Shown here piece by piece: positions 46,730 through 55,799 of a DNA stretch of 64,000 bases (positions are counted from its first letter, which is position 1; each line of letters starts with the position of its first letter). Both the position numbers and the translations under genes were made by a program. The stretch is taken from the NCBI RefSeq assembly GCF_000153105.1, contig NZ_CH672376.1:1563699-1627698 (forward strand), read 5' to 3'. The notes beneath the pieces are model-generated. The model saw nothing but the letters and a program-made list of their open reading frames with translations, did no database searches and was not told the origin of the DNA. Source of the stretch: Blastopirellula marina DSM 3645 (GTDB lineage Bacteria > Planctomycetota > Planctomycetia > Pirellulales > Pirellulaceae).

Positions 46730-48211
46730 CTATTCGCCAGCCAGTTTCTGCTCAAGATTTTTTGGTGTGAATTGAAACGCGTAAAGATCGGCGTCGTCGA
46801 TAACAAACTTCAGGCGAATCGGCTTACCGGCCAATTCACTGACGTCACTCCCCTTCTCTTTCCAAGAGATCACACGTTGAAGATCGTTGCCGATCGCCAG
46901 GTTCGCATCGGTAAGCGAGTAACCGGGAATCGGCGTTCCCTGTTCGTCTTGGATTTCGACATGCACTCCGCCAGCTGCCGACGTGGCGAAGTTCAGCTCC
47001 AATTGGTCGCCGACGAACGTCAACGGCTTGGTAATGAGAGTTCCCTTGTCCTGGCGAGCTCGCAGGGAAGCGAATCCGTCGAGACGAAGCGAATAACGAT
47101 GGATGTTCGACGTCGGTTGGCCGTACTCTTGATTGACGTACAACGACATCTCTTCTGGCCCGGTCTGGACAACGTTTAAGACCGGATAGTTGGTGCGGGA
47201 AACCCAATTCCCAAGTGCGGTTCCCGGTCGGACGAAGCCCTGATCAAAGGTGCAGTCGTAAACTTCGCCTCCGCGTGAGGTCATCAAAACCGCATCGGCC
47301 GAATCGTTGAAGTACTTGGGGTGAACGCCGATCTCCGCAGCTTGCTCCGGCGTGATCACACGTCGTCCCGGCATGAATCGAGCCGCCGTTGCGATATAAA
47401 TTTGCGGCGCCCGAAAGTACGGATGCGTTTGATTGGTGTAAAGATGATTGCGGGGAGTCCCGCTGTCGGTATTGCTATAGGTCATCTGAACCGGCTCGTC
47501 CCAGTTCACAAAGTCCTTGGACGTGGTCCGCGCGATTGCTCGCACTCTTTCTGATGCGCGACGGTAATAGGCGACGTAGCACTGCTCGACTGCGGACCAA
47601 AAAGCGACGTTCTGTGAGTCAAACACCCAGCCGGCGTCTTTGATGATCGGCTCGTCTTGCAATTTCGTCCAGTTGATTCCGTCAGGCGAAACGTAACCGA
47701 CCAGGTTGCTTTCCGAAGTGCCGCCGATCGCTTTATAGCGCTGCTTCGGATCGGCTTGGGGATTGGTATCCAAAAAAGGCGAGAAGTTGTGCGTTACCGG
47801 CGCGGCGTCGGCCAGAATCACATTGTTTTCTTGGACGCCGTGCACGACAAACTTGTTGATCGCTGGTCGTTCCCAACGAATTCCATCTTTTGATTCGGCG
47901 TAACAGGTCACTTCATTTTCCGCACCATCCGAACCGGCGACAGGAATTCCGCGATAGTACAGCTGAAACTTCTTATCGGTCCGAATGATGGTGCAATAGC
48001 CGCAAAACAACCCTTCCCATGGCTTGTCGAACTGAAAGACAATTCCTTCGTCATGCGGCGGATGCAAAACCAATTCGGCGCCATCGATCGAGTCGATCAG
48101 ATAGTCGTCGACAAACAACTCACGACGATCGTGGATCGCGATCGGTTCCGCCATCGTAAGGATTGGCAATAAACATACGATAGCAATCGTGATGACTGGA
48201 AGCTTTAAAAT
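46730..48211 (-). CDS. Secreted glycosidase-like five-bladed propeller protein (probable ATT start)
   Basis: About 493 aa if translation starts at ATT 48211; the first standard start is TTG 48169 (479 aa), which would lose most of the signal peptide. The ATT is preceded by GGAGAG (5 nt) and gives LKLPVITIAIVCLLPILTMAE, a good signal sequence. The mature part begins HDRRELFVDDYLID and has propeller segments (FCGYCTIIRTDKKFQLYYRG, CYAESKDGIRWERP, VGYVSPDGINWTKL) plus a C-terminal beta-sandwich (ELNFATSAAGGVHVEIQDEQG). Resembles GH32/43/117-type planctomycete proteins. Confidence 0.72.
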   Translation of the reverse strand: MLKLPVITIAIVCLLPILTMAEPIAIHDRRELFVDDYLIDSIDGAELVLHPPHDEGIVFQFDKPWEGLFCGYCTIIRTDKKFQLYYRGIPVAGSDGAENEVTCYAESKDGIRWERPAINKFVVHGVQENNVILADAAPVTHNFSPFLDTNPQADPKQRYKAIGGTSESNLVGYVSPDGINWTKLQDEPIIKDAGWVFDSQNVAFWSAVEQCYVAYYRRASERVRAIARTTSKDFVNWDEPVQMTYSNTDSGTPRNHLYTNQTHPYFRAPQIYIATAARFMPGRRVITPEQAAEIGVHPKYFNDSADAVLMTSRGGEVYDCTFDQGFVRPGTALGNWVSRTNYPVLNVVQTGPEEMSLYVNQEYGQPTSNIHRYSLRLDGFASLRARQDKGTLITKPLTFVGDQLELNFATSAAGGVHVEIQDEQGTPIPGYSLTDANLAIGNDLQRVISWKEKGSDVSELAGKPIRLKFVIDDADLYAFQFTPKNLEQKLAGE

Positions 48212-48268
48212 GGCTACTCTCCAGAGTACGTTCGGTAACTACAGCTCCGTTCAAAACGAACAATGCCG

Positions 48269-48715
48269 CTAGTTTTCGATCTCCAAGACCAGGCTATTTT
48301 TAGAGTCGTTCATGATCTCCACTTCGATGGGAGTTGTGCTTACGTCGTGATAGGCCTTCGGAACTTGGATCGGCGGATCGGGACTGCTGCCGTCGAGATG
48401 CGGTTGAACCATGACCGTCACCTTGTGCTTGCCGAGGACAGCGCCATCATGGTGCGAGTAGGTCGTAACTTCAAAACTGCCATCCGCTTGGATCATTCCC
48501 GTCGCCGGATGCGCGGTCGCGTTGTCAGGGTGCAATTTCACAATCCCTTCCGGTAGCGGCGCTCCGCGAAAATTGACGACTCCATAGACTGGCGCCGTCT
48601 CAGGCGTCCCCTTCCCTTTTTTTGCGCCGCAACCCAGAACGCTCGCGATCAAGGAAACGCTCAGAGACAGGACGATTAGACAAGCGAGACGCGCGAAACG
48701 GTTTTCAACCTTCAT
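48269..48715 (-). CDS. Small lipoprotein paired with a DUF1559 gene
   Basis: 148 aa, ATG 48715 with GAGGATG upstream. Lipobox LIASVLGCGAKKG, then VYGVVNFRGAPLPEGIVKLHP and DGSFEVTTYSHHDGAVLGKHKV, ending NSLVLEIEN. Same layout as the lipoproteins at 30439 and 49786. Lies 50 nt downstream of the DUF1559 gene. Confidence 0.78.
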   Translation of the reverse strand: MKVENRFARLACLIVLSLSVSLIASVLGCGAKKGKGTPETAPVYGVVNFRGAPLPEGIVKLHPDNATAHPATGMIQADGSFEVTTYSHHDGAVLGKHKVTVMVQPHLDGSSPDPPIQVPKAYHDVSTTPIEVEIMNDSKNSLVLEIEN

Positions 48716-48764
48716 CGATTCATCCTCTCTTCAAAACAAAGCTGGGCGTATTCGGCGACGACCT

Positions 48765-49733
48765 CTAAAGATTGAACCCGCTTACCGGCAAGCCGTCTTT
48801 TGGATGAATCAGACCGTGATAGATATTAAGATCCACCGTTTCTGGCAAAAAATGGACGCTTCCATCGACGGACAAGATATTGACGCCGCCGGGATGAAAA
48901 CTGCTTGCGCCCAAGCCCTGCTTCCAACCATGCGTCGTCGCAGACCGTTTGCCAACACCGCCGTAAAAGCGGAAGGGATAGTTCGGAGGGTTCTCACCAG
49001 AAGCTTGCCCTTGAAAGGTCGCCCAGCCAGGCCAAGCATGAAATTCGGGGGACGACTCAACCCAAAAAATGACGTTCGAGGTTCCGTCCAAGACATCGCG
49101 CATCTTCAAGGCAGGCCCTTTCCGCCGATCCCCCATCGCGACGGGGTAAGGGTCAGTCGACAACGAGAGATCGTAGTCCACTCCGACCAGAGCCTTATAC
49201 GTAGACACGCCGATCGCCTCGTCTTGCGGGCATCCGGTGATCGGAGCACACCACGAGGACCATAAATACTGCGCGGCCGTACTGCTTAACGGGCCGGTCG
49301 GATCGCTGGGACAGACATACGGCGGCATCGCCATCCGCGCGATGTCAAGATTGGAAGGCGCTCCGGTCGTGTTTGTAATCGGCAAATCCTGGCGAATCTG
49401 ATCATGCACGGCCCCCTGCTCTAGAAATGGCAAAAGCATGACGCGATCCCCAAACCCATTCACCCCTTCGGTCGAACTGTTGCCAGAGCCGCTCCCATTC
49501 CACCAAAACGGGATTTTTGGAAAGGATAAAAACGTATCGTGATAGTTGTGCAAGCCCAACCCAACTTGCTTCATATTATTGACGCATTGAATGCGTCTGG
49601 CAGCTTCCCGAGCTTGCTGTACGGCCGGCAGTAATAACGCGATTAAAACACCGATGATCGCGATGACGACCAGCAGTTCGACGAGCGTGAATGCTCGTCG
49701 CTCGCTGGCGATTCGACACTTGAAATTAGTCAT
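48765..49733 (-). CDS. DUF1559 pseudopilin-like protein
   Basis: 322 aa. Pilin-like start [20 protein letters not shown], core [38 protein letters not shown] and the end motif [13 protein letters not shown]. The 97-codon and other frames over it are shadows. Probably secreted through a pseudopilin system. Confidence 0.93.
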   Translation of the reverse strand: MTNFKCRIASERRAFTLVELLVVIAIIGVLIALLLPAVQQAREAARRIQCVNNMKQVGLGLHNYHDTFLSFPKIPFWWNGSGSGNSSTEGVNGFGDRVMLLPFLEQGAVHDQIRQDLPITNTTGAPSNLDIARMAMPPYVCPSDPTGPLSSTAAQYLWSSWCAPITGCPQDEAIGVSTYKALVGVDYDLSLSTDPYPVAMGDRRKGPALKMRDVLDGTSNVIFWVESSPEFHAWPGWATFQGQASGENPPNYPFRFYGGVGKRSATTHGWKQGLGASSFHPGGVNILSVDGSVHFLPETVDLNIYHGLIHPKDGLPVSGFNL

Positions 49734-49785
49734 TGAATACGCACTCTACAGAAATGAGAGAAACAATAGATAAGTTCGACGCCTG

Positions 49786-50250
49786 CTATTTCAAATCAAA
49801 ATCGAGACTCATCGTCCCTTTCTGATTCACATCAACTACCAAGTCTGACTTCGCATTGTATTTCTCAGGAATCAAAAGCCCTTGCGGCGCCTCCGTCACA
49901 TCGGCGACATTTCCTTCCGCCTGGTCGGCTGACCAACCGTTAATTTCAACACGATGCTGACCGATCGGCACGCCGCCGTTATTGGTCACCTCATATCGAC
50001 CATCAACGATTTCCGCTCCCGAGACCGGCAAGGCGACGCCAGGCATCGGAATGAAAGCGATGTTTCCTAATGGAACAGGCTTACCTTGGTAGGTGACTCT
50101 GCCGGTCACTTGAGATCTCGATGGCCCCGTATCCATATTCCCGTTGCAACCTAGCAGCGCTAAGCAAGCGGCGACCGACAGGAAACCCCGTGTCAAGCTC
50201 ACCCAAGCCAGCTTCGCGTAACTCGGTTTCGCAATTTTGCCACTCGACAC
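49786..50250 (-). CDS. Small lipoprotein paired with a DUF1559 gene
   Basis: 154 aa from GTG 50250, which has GAGAGG just upstream (frame open to 50328). Lipobox LALLGCNGN, then VTGRVTYQGKPVPLGNIAFIP, EIVDGRYEVTNNGGVPIGQHRVEI and LIPEKYNAKSDLVVDVNQKG, a transthyretin/CNA-like sandwich ending MSLDFDLK. It lies 96 nt downstream of the DUF1559 gene at 50347. Confidence 0.8.
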   Translation of the reverse strand: MSSGKIAKPSYAKLAWVSLTRGFLSVAACLALLGCNGNMDTGPSRSQVTGRVTYQGKPVPLGNIAFIPMPGVALPVSGAEIVDGRYEVTNNGGVPIGQHRVEINGWSADQAEGNVADVTEAPQGLLIPEKYNAKSDLVVDVNQKGTMSLDFDLK

Positions 50251-50346
50251 GAAACACCTCTCGCACTTTAGGATTGAACAATACAAGGAGCCGCGACGCG
50301 TGCGACTATGCTGATGCATTAGCCGCATTCCAATTAGCAGCAGCGA

Positions 50347-51303
50347 TTAATACTCGCCGATCACATTGCCGTCCGCTTTATTCGCCAACGCTTCTAATGT
50401 TGCTTGCGCAATATTCTGAGAAACGAAGTGCGCGGAACCGTCCGCTAAAGCGAAGTGGCATCCGCCGGGATGCGCGCTGGAAAAGGGATAGGATCGAGAA
50501 AAATAGGATGAACCAGGACCAGTCTGAACGCCATTGATTCCATTCCGCGTATCGGCGAGATTGACCGACGCCCACAACACGCCCTTGCTTGGGCCAAAGT
50601 TTTGATTTTCGCCGATCAGCAGCGTATTACTGGTTCCGTCCTTGATTTTGCCAAACGACGTCTTGCTATGTGCATGCAAAATTCCGCCGGCAAGGGACAA
50701 ATCGGACTGAAAATTCGTCTCCGTCGCACCCGTACCGCACAGACGCTGAACTGCGTCGGCTACGCCGCTCAGATTGGTCGGCCCAGCATCATCCGTATCT
50801 GCGCCATTGGCGCCTTCATAGGCGTTAACGCCGCTATTGGCGACTCGCTGCTCGCCATGAGGATCACTGGGACAGATATAGGCGGAAACCACTTCGCCGA
50901 TATTGCCTTTCGTGGTGTAGATGCTAGTTGAGCCTGACGCCAGAACTTGCAGGTAATAATCCTTTTTGAAATCCAGATTATTGTAGAGGGCCGTCTCTTC
51001 CAACATGGGAAGGATAAACGCCGACCAAGAGAATCCCTTCCGAGTTCCGCCGCCGCATCCGGTAGAGCTCGAATAGATCGCCCCCGGGGGAAAAACCCCA
51101 TGCGTGTCGTGATACATGTGCAAAGCAAGTGCGGTCTGCTTGAAATTATTCCGGCACTGCATGCGCCTGGCTGCTTCGCGTGCCTGCTGCACGGCGGGCA
51201 ATAATAACGCGATCAAAACGCCGATGATGGCAATCACCACCAGCAACTCAACCAACGTAAACGCCCAACGATTTCCTCGTCGGCTTCGTACGACTGCGGA
51301 CAT
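50347..51303 (-). CDS. DUF1559 pseudopilin-like protein
   Basis: 318 aa from ATG 51303 with GGGAGAG upstream. Pilin-like start [75 protein letters not shown] at the end. Gene order DUF1559 then lipoprotein is repeated from 48765/48269 and 30958/30439. Confidence 0.93.
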   Translation of the reverse strand: MSAVVRSRRGNRWAFTLVELLVVIAIIGVLIALLLPAVQQAREAARRMQCRNNFKQTALALHMYHDTHGVFPPGAIYSSSTGCGGGTRKGFSWSAFILPMLEETALYNNLDFKKDYYLQVLASGSTSIYTTKGNIGEVVSAYICPSDPHGEQRVANSGVNAYEGANGADTDDAGPTNLSGVADAVQRLCGTGATETNFQSDLSLAGGILHAHSKTSFGKIKDGTSNTLLIGENQNFGPSKGVLWASVNLADTRNGINGVQTGPGSSYFSRSYPFSSAHPGGCHFALADGSAHFVSQNIAQATLEALANKADGNVIGEY

Positions 51304-51697
51304 GAAACGCTCTCCCTGGATAACGGCTAGATAAGACCATCTGCATGATGAGGGGAAATATTTACGTCGTCTGCCTCTATTCACTCTTGCGATTTCGCCT
51401 CGGTCTCAAACTCCTCCGTTGCCAACCGCAGCCGCTGTCTGAAGCGATCAGAGTCAATCCGAGACTCCGCGATCTTCCATCGAGCTGCCTTGCTACGGAT
51501 TCCCGAAGCGATGCATCCAAATTATCGAGGCAAAAACTTGATTGCAATAGGTACGCACCAATTTTCCAGAAATTACCGATTGCCGCACTCGACAACTGCA
51601 CTGATTCCAACGCCAGTCCCGACCAAAACTTGAATAAACACCCCGTTTAACTCGTAACAGACCCAATATCCATGTCGTTTTTCCTCTTTCCAACCGA
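51304..51697. other. Upstream region of the divergent DUF1559 and GntR genes, no gene seen
   Basis: About 390 bases between divergent genes. Two short frames (51345-51650 plus, 51377-51610 minus) overlap each other and lack any family feature. AT-richer than the flanks; probably contains the promoter of the minus operon. Confidence 0.4.
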
Positions 51698-51725
51698 TTG
51701 ACCAAGATTTTTCAGCTGGTATTAT
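51698..51725 (+). promoter_or_regulatory. Promoter of the GntR regulator gene
   Basis: TTGACC (51698-51703), 16-nt spacer, TATTAT (51720-51725), a good sigma-70-type promoter 35 nt upstream of ATG 51760. Confidence 0.65.
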
Positions 51726-51738
51726 CTTGTACATACCA
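51717..51738 (+). promoter_or_regulatory. Dyad overlapping the GntR promoter, candidate operator
   Basis: TGGTAT (51717-51722) and ATACCA (51733-51738), perfect 6-bp arms with 10 nt between. It covers the -10 box TATTAT, so a regulator bound here would block the promoter. Autoregulation by the encoded GntR protein is the simplest reading; no second copy was found in the window. Confidence 0.6.
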
Positions 51739-51759
51739 CTCAACAAGCTTGGTGCGAGA

Positions 51760-52908
51760 ATGACCCTCCTCAACCTGAAAGAAATGACCGAGTTAGCCAC
51801 CGCAGAAGATGCGACTGGCCAACCGAAGTACGAACAACTGCGGGATTACGTCGTTTCGCAGATCGAATCTGGCGCCCTCAAGTCTGGCGCTGCGCTGCCG
51901 TCAGAGAACCGCCTAGCCGAGAACTTGCAGATCGCGCGCAGCACGGTTCGCCAGGCGCTGGCCGCACTGGAGCGGGACGGCCTGGTCTTGCGAGTTCACG
52001 GGAAAGGAACCTTCGTGCATGACGAAGCGAAGCAGCGGCTGCGCAAATCGCAAGACTTATTCGCACTGATCGTTCCAGAAACCGAAACAGCGTTTTATCC
52101 TTCGCTGCAGCGAAGTTTCGAACGGGCCGCCGCCGAAATGCATAACCAGGTCGTTGTCTGCAATTCGAACAACGATGTCGACAAACAGGCCAGCGCCATC
52201 TTACAACTGATCGACTTGCGAGTCTCAGGCGTCGCGATCGTCCCTACGACCAATCCGGCGACTCCTGCGTTTCATATTCGCCAACTTCAAAAGAACAATA
52301 TTCCGGTCGTCTGCTGCTCGCGTCCCGTGCAAGGCGTGCAAACGCCTCTTCTGGCGATTCCGTTTGAAGAGGTCGGCGTGCGAGCGGGCGAGAAGATTCG
52401 CGAAATGGGACATAAGCATGTCGCTTTCTTCGGCAGTTCTCACGGAATCGCTACGGACTTGTACGAACGCGGTCTCCGCAAAGCGATCAACGGAGACGCC
52501 CGCGTCGACATCTTCGTCGGATCCGGACAGCCAACCAATTACGCCGCGCTCGAAAAAGAATGCTCGCAAGCAATTGATGCGATGTTCGGCAAAGCGGAAA
52601 TTCCTACGGCGATTTTCTGCGGATTCGACTCGCTGGCTGAGACGCTCTACATGCTGCTCGCCCAGCGAGGAATCCGCGTGCCGCAAGACGTCTCGCTCGT
52701 CGGATTCGGTGGAACGCATCGCGGCGGCGGTCTCGCCAATCATTTGTCGTCAGTAACCATCGATGAAATCGGCATGGGCCACCAATCGATCGAGTTGCTC
52801 TCGAAAATGCGAAACGGGCAAATGCCGATCGATTCTAGCGAGATTCGCCAGCTCCCGCTCTCCTTCAATGCCGGCAGCACGCTCGCATCAGCGCCGGCCA
52901 AGTCGTAG
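51760..52908 (+). CDS. GntR-family regulator with LacI-type effector domain
   Basis: 382 aa from ATG 51760 (a TTG at 51727 extends the frame over the promoter and is unlikely). N-terminal GntR winged helix (about 22-90: YEQLRDYVVSQIESGAL, LPSENRLAENLQIARSTVRQALAALERDGL, GKGTFV), then a periplasmic-binding-protein-like sensor (about 100-375: VPETETAFYPSLQRSFERAA, VAFFGSSHG, CGFDSLAETLY, GFGGTHRGG). AraR-like architecture implies a sugar-like inducer. Heads the catabolic operon downstream. Confidence 0.9.
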   Translation: MTLLNLKEMTELATAEDATGQPKYEQLRDYVVSQIESGALKSGAALPSENRLAENLQIARSTVRQALAALERDGLVLRVHGKGTFVHDEAKQRLRKSQDLFALIVPETETAFYPSLQRSFERAAAEMHNQVVVCNSNNDVDKQASAILQLIDLRVSGVAIVPTTNPATPAFHIRQLQKNNIPVVCCSRPVQGVQTPLLAIPFEEVGVRAGEKIREMGHKHVAFFGSSHGIATDLYERGLRKAINGDARVDIFVGSGQPTNYAALEKECSQAIDAMFGKAEIPTAIFCGFDSLAETLYMLLAQRGIRVPQDVSLVGFGGTHRGGGLANHLSSVTIDEIGMGHQSIELLSKMRNGQMPIDSSEIRQLPLSFNAGSTLASAPAKS

Positions 52909-52942
52909 TCACCTATTCGACAGATCTCTCGGATAAAGTCCT

Positions 52943-53848
52943 TTGCATCGCCAACTTCGACACTTCACCCTCCTGCTGTTCGCACTTTCGTCATTCGACT
53001 GCAGCGCTACCGTCGCCGAACCGATAACCGCCGATGAGCAACGCAATGCTGCGATGCGATGCAAAGCAATACTTGTCGACTCCCTCGCAGCTCAAGGAGA
53101 GTGGAGCAGCGTTCATGCGGCGGAATACCTGATTCACCTCGACGAAAAATTGCCGGTCCTGGCCGCCTTTCAACCGCAAGCAGACTGCGAAACGCCCCAA
53201 TATCGCATCGGCGTTTGGCGCGTACTCGCCCAGGCCGAGGCGAAGCCAGACTCCCGAAGGTTATACGTCCAACGGATCCGCGACGTGCTGCTGGACCTCG
53301 CAGCCGAAGATCGGCTCCACGCTCTAGAATCGCTGGCCAAACTGAATGCTCCGATCGCATCCGCTGCCGAACTGCGAATCGTCGAGCAGTTTGCTGACTC
53401 GCCTGAAGACCCAGGCCGCGCGTTCGCAATTTGGCGATTGGTTCAAAAAACATCGACGCCCAAACTGGTGCAGTCCTTGCTCGGTGAGTTAGAAAGCTCC
53501 GATCAAGTTCGGCGGTTGCGTGCGGCGTTCGTGCTCGGCCAAGGGAATGAATTACCGCAGCCGATTCAAGCAAAATTACAAAGTACTTTGGGGAAAGAAT
53601 CACGTGATTCCATCGTTTTTCCTTTCTTGGCGATCGCTGCCGGCGACGGCCATCTAGTTCGCCTGGCGACCGCCGAAAATCTTGCTCATCGAGCACTTGC
53701 GCTCAAGGAATTGACGCGGCGAGGGATCGAGAGTGAGATCGATTTCGCATCGCCCCCAATCGATTCGGCGCCACTTGCGTATCGCCAAGCGGCGGCTTTC
53801 GCTCTGCTTGCCAAGCTACGAAAGAGCGACGTACAACAGAACCCATAG
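52943..53848 (+). CDS. Secreted HEAT-repeat-like protein
   Basis: 301 aa. The only good start is TTG 52943, giving a signal peptide (RHFTLLLFALSSFDCSATVA). The rest is helical with HEAT-like repeats: HALESLAKLNAPIASAAELR, GRAFAIWRLVQKTSTPKLVQSLL, QVRRLRAAFVLGQGNELP, AHRALALKELTRRGIESE. Probably periplasmic. 34 nt after the GntR gene and 99 nt before the aldolase, so it belongs to the same unit. Function unknown. Confidence 0.65.
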   Translation: MHRQLRHFTLLLFALSSFDCSATVAEPITADEQRNAAMRCKAILVDSLAAQGEWSSVHAAEYLIHLDEKLPVLAAFQPQADCETPQYRIGVWRVLAQAEAKPDSRRLYVQRIRDVLLDLAAEDRLHALESLAKLNAPIASAAELRIVEQFADSPEDPGRAFAIWRLVQKTSTPKLVQSLLGELESSDQVRRLRAAFVLGQGNELPQPIQAKLQSTLGKESRDSIVFPFLAIAAGDGHLVRLATAENLAHRALALKELTRRGIESEIDFASPPIDSAPLAYRQAAAFALLAKLRKSDVQQNP

Positions 53849-53947
53849 TTCCCCACGGCAAGCAATTGCTTCCCACGGCTCCTGCCTATCTGTGAAAAAA
53901 TGCGGCGATTCTCCGCATCCCGTTCCCTTCACGAAAAAGTCACTCCT

Positions 53948-54778
53948 ATGCGACGCAGTAAGGTTTTAGCAAAGATCCAAAACGACGTTCCAGCTTTTGG
54001 AACCGCTTTACATTTGAATTCGCCCGACATTTACGAAATGGCAGGCCTGATGGGATTTGACGCTATCTGGCTTGATCTAGAACATCATGCGACCAGCATG
54101 GAATCGGCCGTCAATTTGATTCGCGCTGCCCGTGCTGGAGGCGCGGATGTAGTCGCTCGCCCGGCCAAGGGAGAGTTCATGCGCATGGCGCGCATGCTGG
54201 AAGCAGGAGCCAGCGGAATCATGTACCCGCGATGCTGTTCGGCTGCCGAAGCGGCCGAGTTGGTTCAATGGGCCAAGTTCGCTCCGCTCGGCAAACGAGG
54301 GTGCGACGCCAGCGGCCCCGATGTCCCCTTCCTGCTGACGCCGCTGAATGACTACCTGGTCAATGCGAATCAAGAAACGTTTCTGATCGTACAGGTCGAA
54401 GATCCCGAGGCGCTCGTGCATGTCGATGCCATCGCCGCCGTTCCCGGCGTCGACATGGTGATGCTGGGCCCCGGCGATTTTTCGATCATGTCCGGCATTC
54501 CCGGCCAATTTGACCATCCGCTCGTCCTCGAAGCACAGGAAAAAGTCGTCCAAGCGTGCCGCAATGCAGGCAAACCCTGGGCGGCGACCTGCGGTTCGAT
54601 CGCCCAAGCCAAAGAGTTCGCCGATCGGGGAGCCCGCATGCTGTTCCACGGCTGCGATATCGTGTTCGTCAAACAAGCGCTCGACAAAATCAAAGCCGAT
54701 CTGGCCGTCGCGTTCGATCTACCCGCACTATCATCCTCAGAGAATGGCTCGGCCAAGCATTACCAGGAGGCGCGATAA
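53948..54778 (+). CDS. HpcH/HpaI aldolase family protein
   Basis: 276 aa from ATG 53948. Class II metal-dependent aldolase features: FGTALHLNSPDIYEMAGLMGFDAIWLDLEHH (catalytic His, Asp, Glu region), VVARPAKGEFMRMARMLEAGASGIMYPR (Arg, product-binding), VQVEDPEALVHVDAIAAVPGVDMVMLGPGDFS (metal Glu/Asp). Cleaves or condenses 2-keto-3-deoxy acids and related hydroxy-oxo acids. First of the coupled operon; its TAA overlaps the next ATG by 1 nt. Confidence 0.9.
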   Translation: MRRSKVLAKIQNDVPAFGTALHLNSPDIYEMAGLMGFDAIWLDLEHHATSMESAVNLIRAARAGGADVVARPAKGEFMRMARMLEAGASGIMYPRCCSAAEAAELVQWAKFAPLGKRGCDASGPDVPFLLTPLNDYLVNANQETFLIVQVEDPEALVHVDAIAAVPGVDMVMLGPGDFSIMSGIPGQFDHPLVLEAQEKVVQACRNAGKPWAATCGSIAQAKEFADRGARMLFHGCDIVFVKQALDKIKADLAVAFDLPALSSSENGSAKHYQEAR

Positions 54779-55788
54779 TGCCGCAACCATCGCATCATTT
54801 GCTGATCGTCGGCGTCGGCTCGATCGGACTTCGCCACCTTCGCTGTTTTTTGGCGAGCGAGCGTACTGCGATCTCCTTTGTCGAACCACGCAAAGAAGTG
54901 TGCGACAGCATCCTCGCCGACTATCCGACAGCCTGCGGCTACGCGTCGCTGGAAGAAGCCCTGGAGCAGGGCGAATTCGACGGCGCCGTGATCGCGACTC
55001 CAGCGCCGATGCACGTTCCCCAGGCGCTGCAACTGCTGGAGCACGGTTTGCATCTCTTGATCGAAAAGCCGTTGAGTCTAGACTTGGCCTCGGCCGCGGC
55101 GCTGACCACAGCGGCCGAACGATTGAAATCGGTGATCGGCGTCGCCTACGTTTATCGAGCCAACCCGCTACTGAGTCAGATGCGTGACGCATTACTTTCT
55201 GGCGCATATGGAAAGCCGCTCGAGCTGATCGCCTACGGCGGTCAAAATTTTCCCACCTACCGCCCTGCTTATCGCGATACCTACTACCGCGATCACGCCA
55301 GCGGCGGCGGCGCCATCCAAGATGCGTTAACGCACGTCTTTAATGCCGCCGAGTGGCTGATCGGCGACATGCAAAAAATTGTCGTTGACGCCGAACACTT
55401 GGTCCTGGACGGAGTGGATGTCGAAGATACCGTGCATGCCCTCGCGCGACATGCCAACGGCGTGATGGCCAACTATACGCTCAATCAACATCAAGCCGCC
55501 AATGAGATGACTTTTACCATCGTTTGCGAACGCGGCGTACTGCGATGGGAATCGCACCTGCATCGTTGGCGAATTGCATCCGAACCAGACGCTCCCTGGA
55601 AAGATATCCAACACGAGCCGCTGCAACGCGATGAACTCTTCCTTCGTCAGGCGAACTCCTTCCTGGACGCAATGGAAGGAAAATCGCCGCCGCTCTGCAG
55701 CCTGGCCGATGGGGTCTCGACCCTCCGCGCCAATGTTGCGGCGTTCGACAGCTGGCGCAGCGGCGTTTGGCGATCCACGACACCTTGA
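54778..55788 (+). CDS. Gfo/Idh/MocA family oxidoreductase
   Basis: 336 aa. NAD(P) fold start LLIVGVGSIGLRHLRCFLAS, substrate-pocket EKPLSLDLASAAAL (EKP, with the catalytic Lys), and C-terminal dimer sandwich with DALTHVFNAAEWLIGDM. Typical of sugar or inositol oxidoreductases. Overlaps the aldolase stop by one base (TAATG at 54776-54780). Confidence 0.92.
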   Translation: MPQPSHHLLIVGVGSIGLRHLRCFLASERTAISFVEPRKEVCDSILADYPTACGYASLEEALEQGEFDGAVIATPAPMHVPQALQLLEHGLHLLIEKPLSLDLASAAALTTAAERLKSVIGVAYVYRANPLLSQMRDALLSGAYGKPLELIAYGGQNFPTYRPAYRDTYYRDHASGGGAIQDALTHVFNAAEWLIGDMQKIVVDAEHLVLDGVDVEDTVHALARHANGVMANYTLNQHQAANEMTFTIVCERGVLRWESHLHRWRIASEPDAPWKDIQHEPLQRDELFLRQANSFLDAMEGKSPPLCSLADGVSTLRANVAAFDSWRSGVWRSTTP

Positions 55789-55799
55789 AGTCTCAAAAC

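Noticed and set aside
51345..51650. 101-codon plus-strand frame in the GntR upstream region
   Set aside because: No ribosome site, no family pattern, and a competing minus frame over the same bases.
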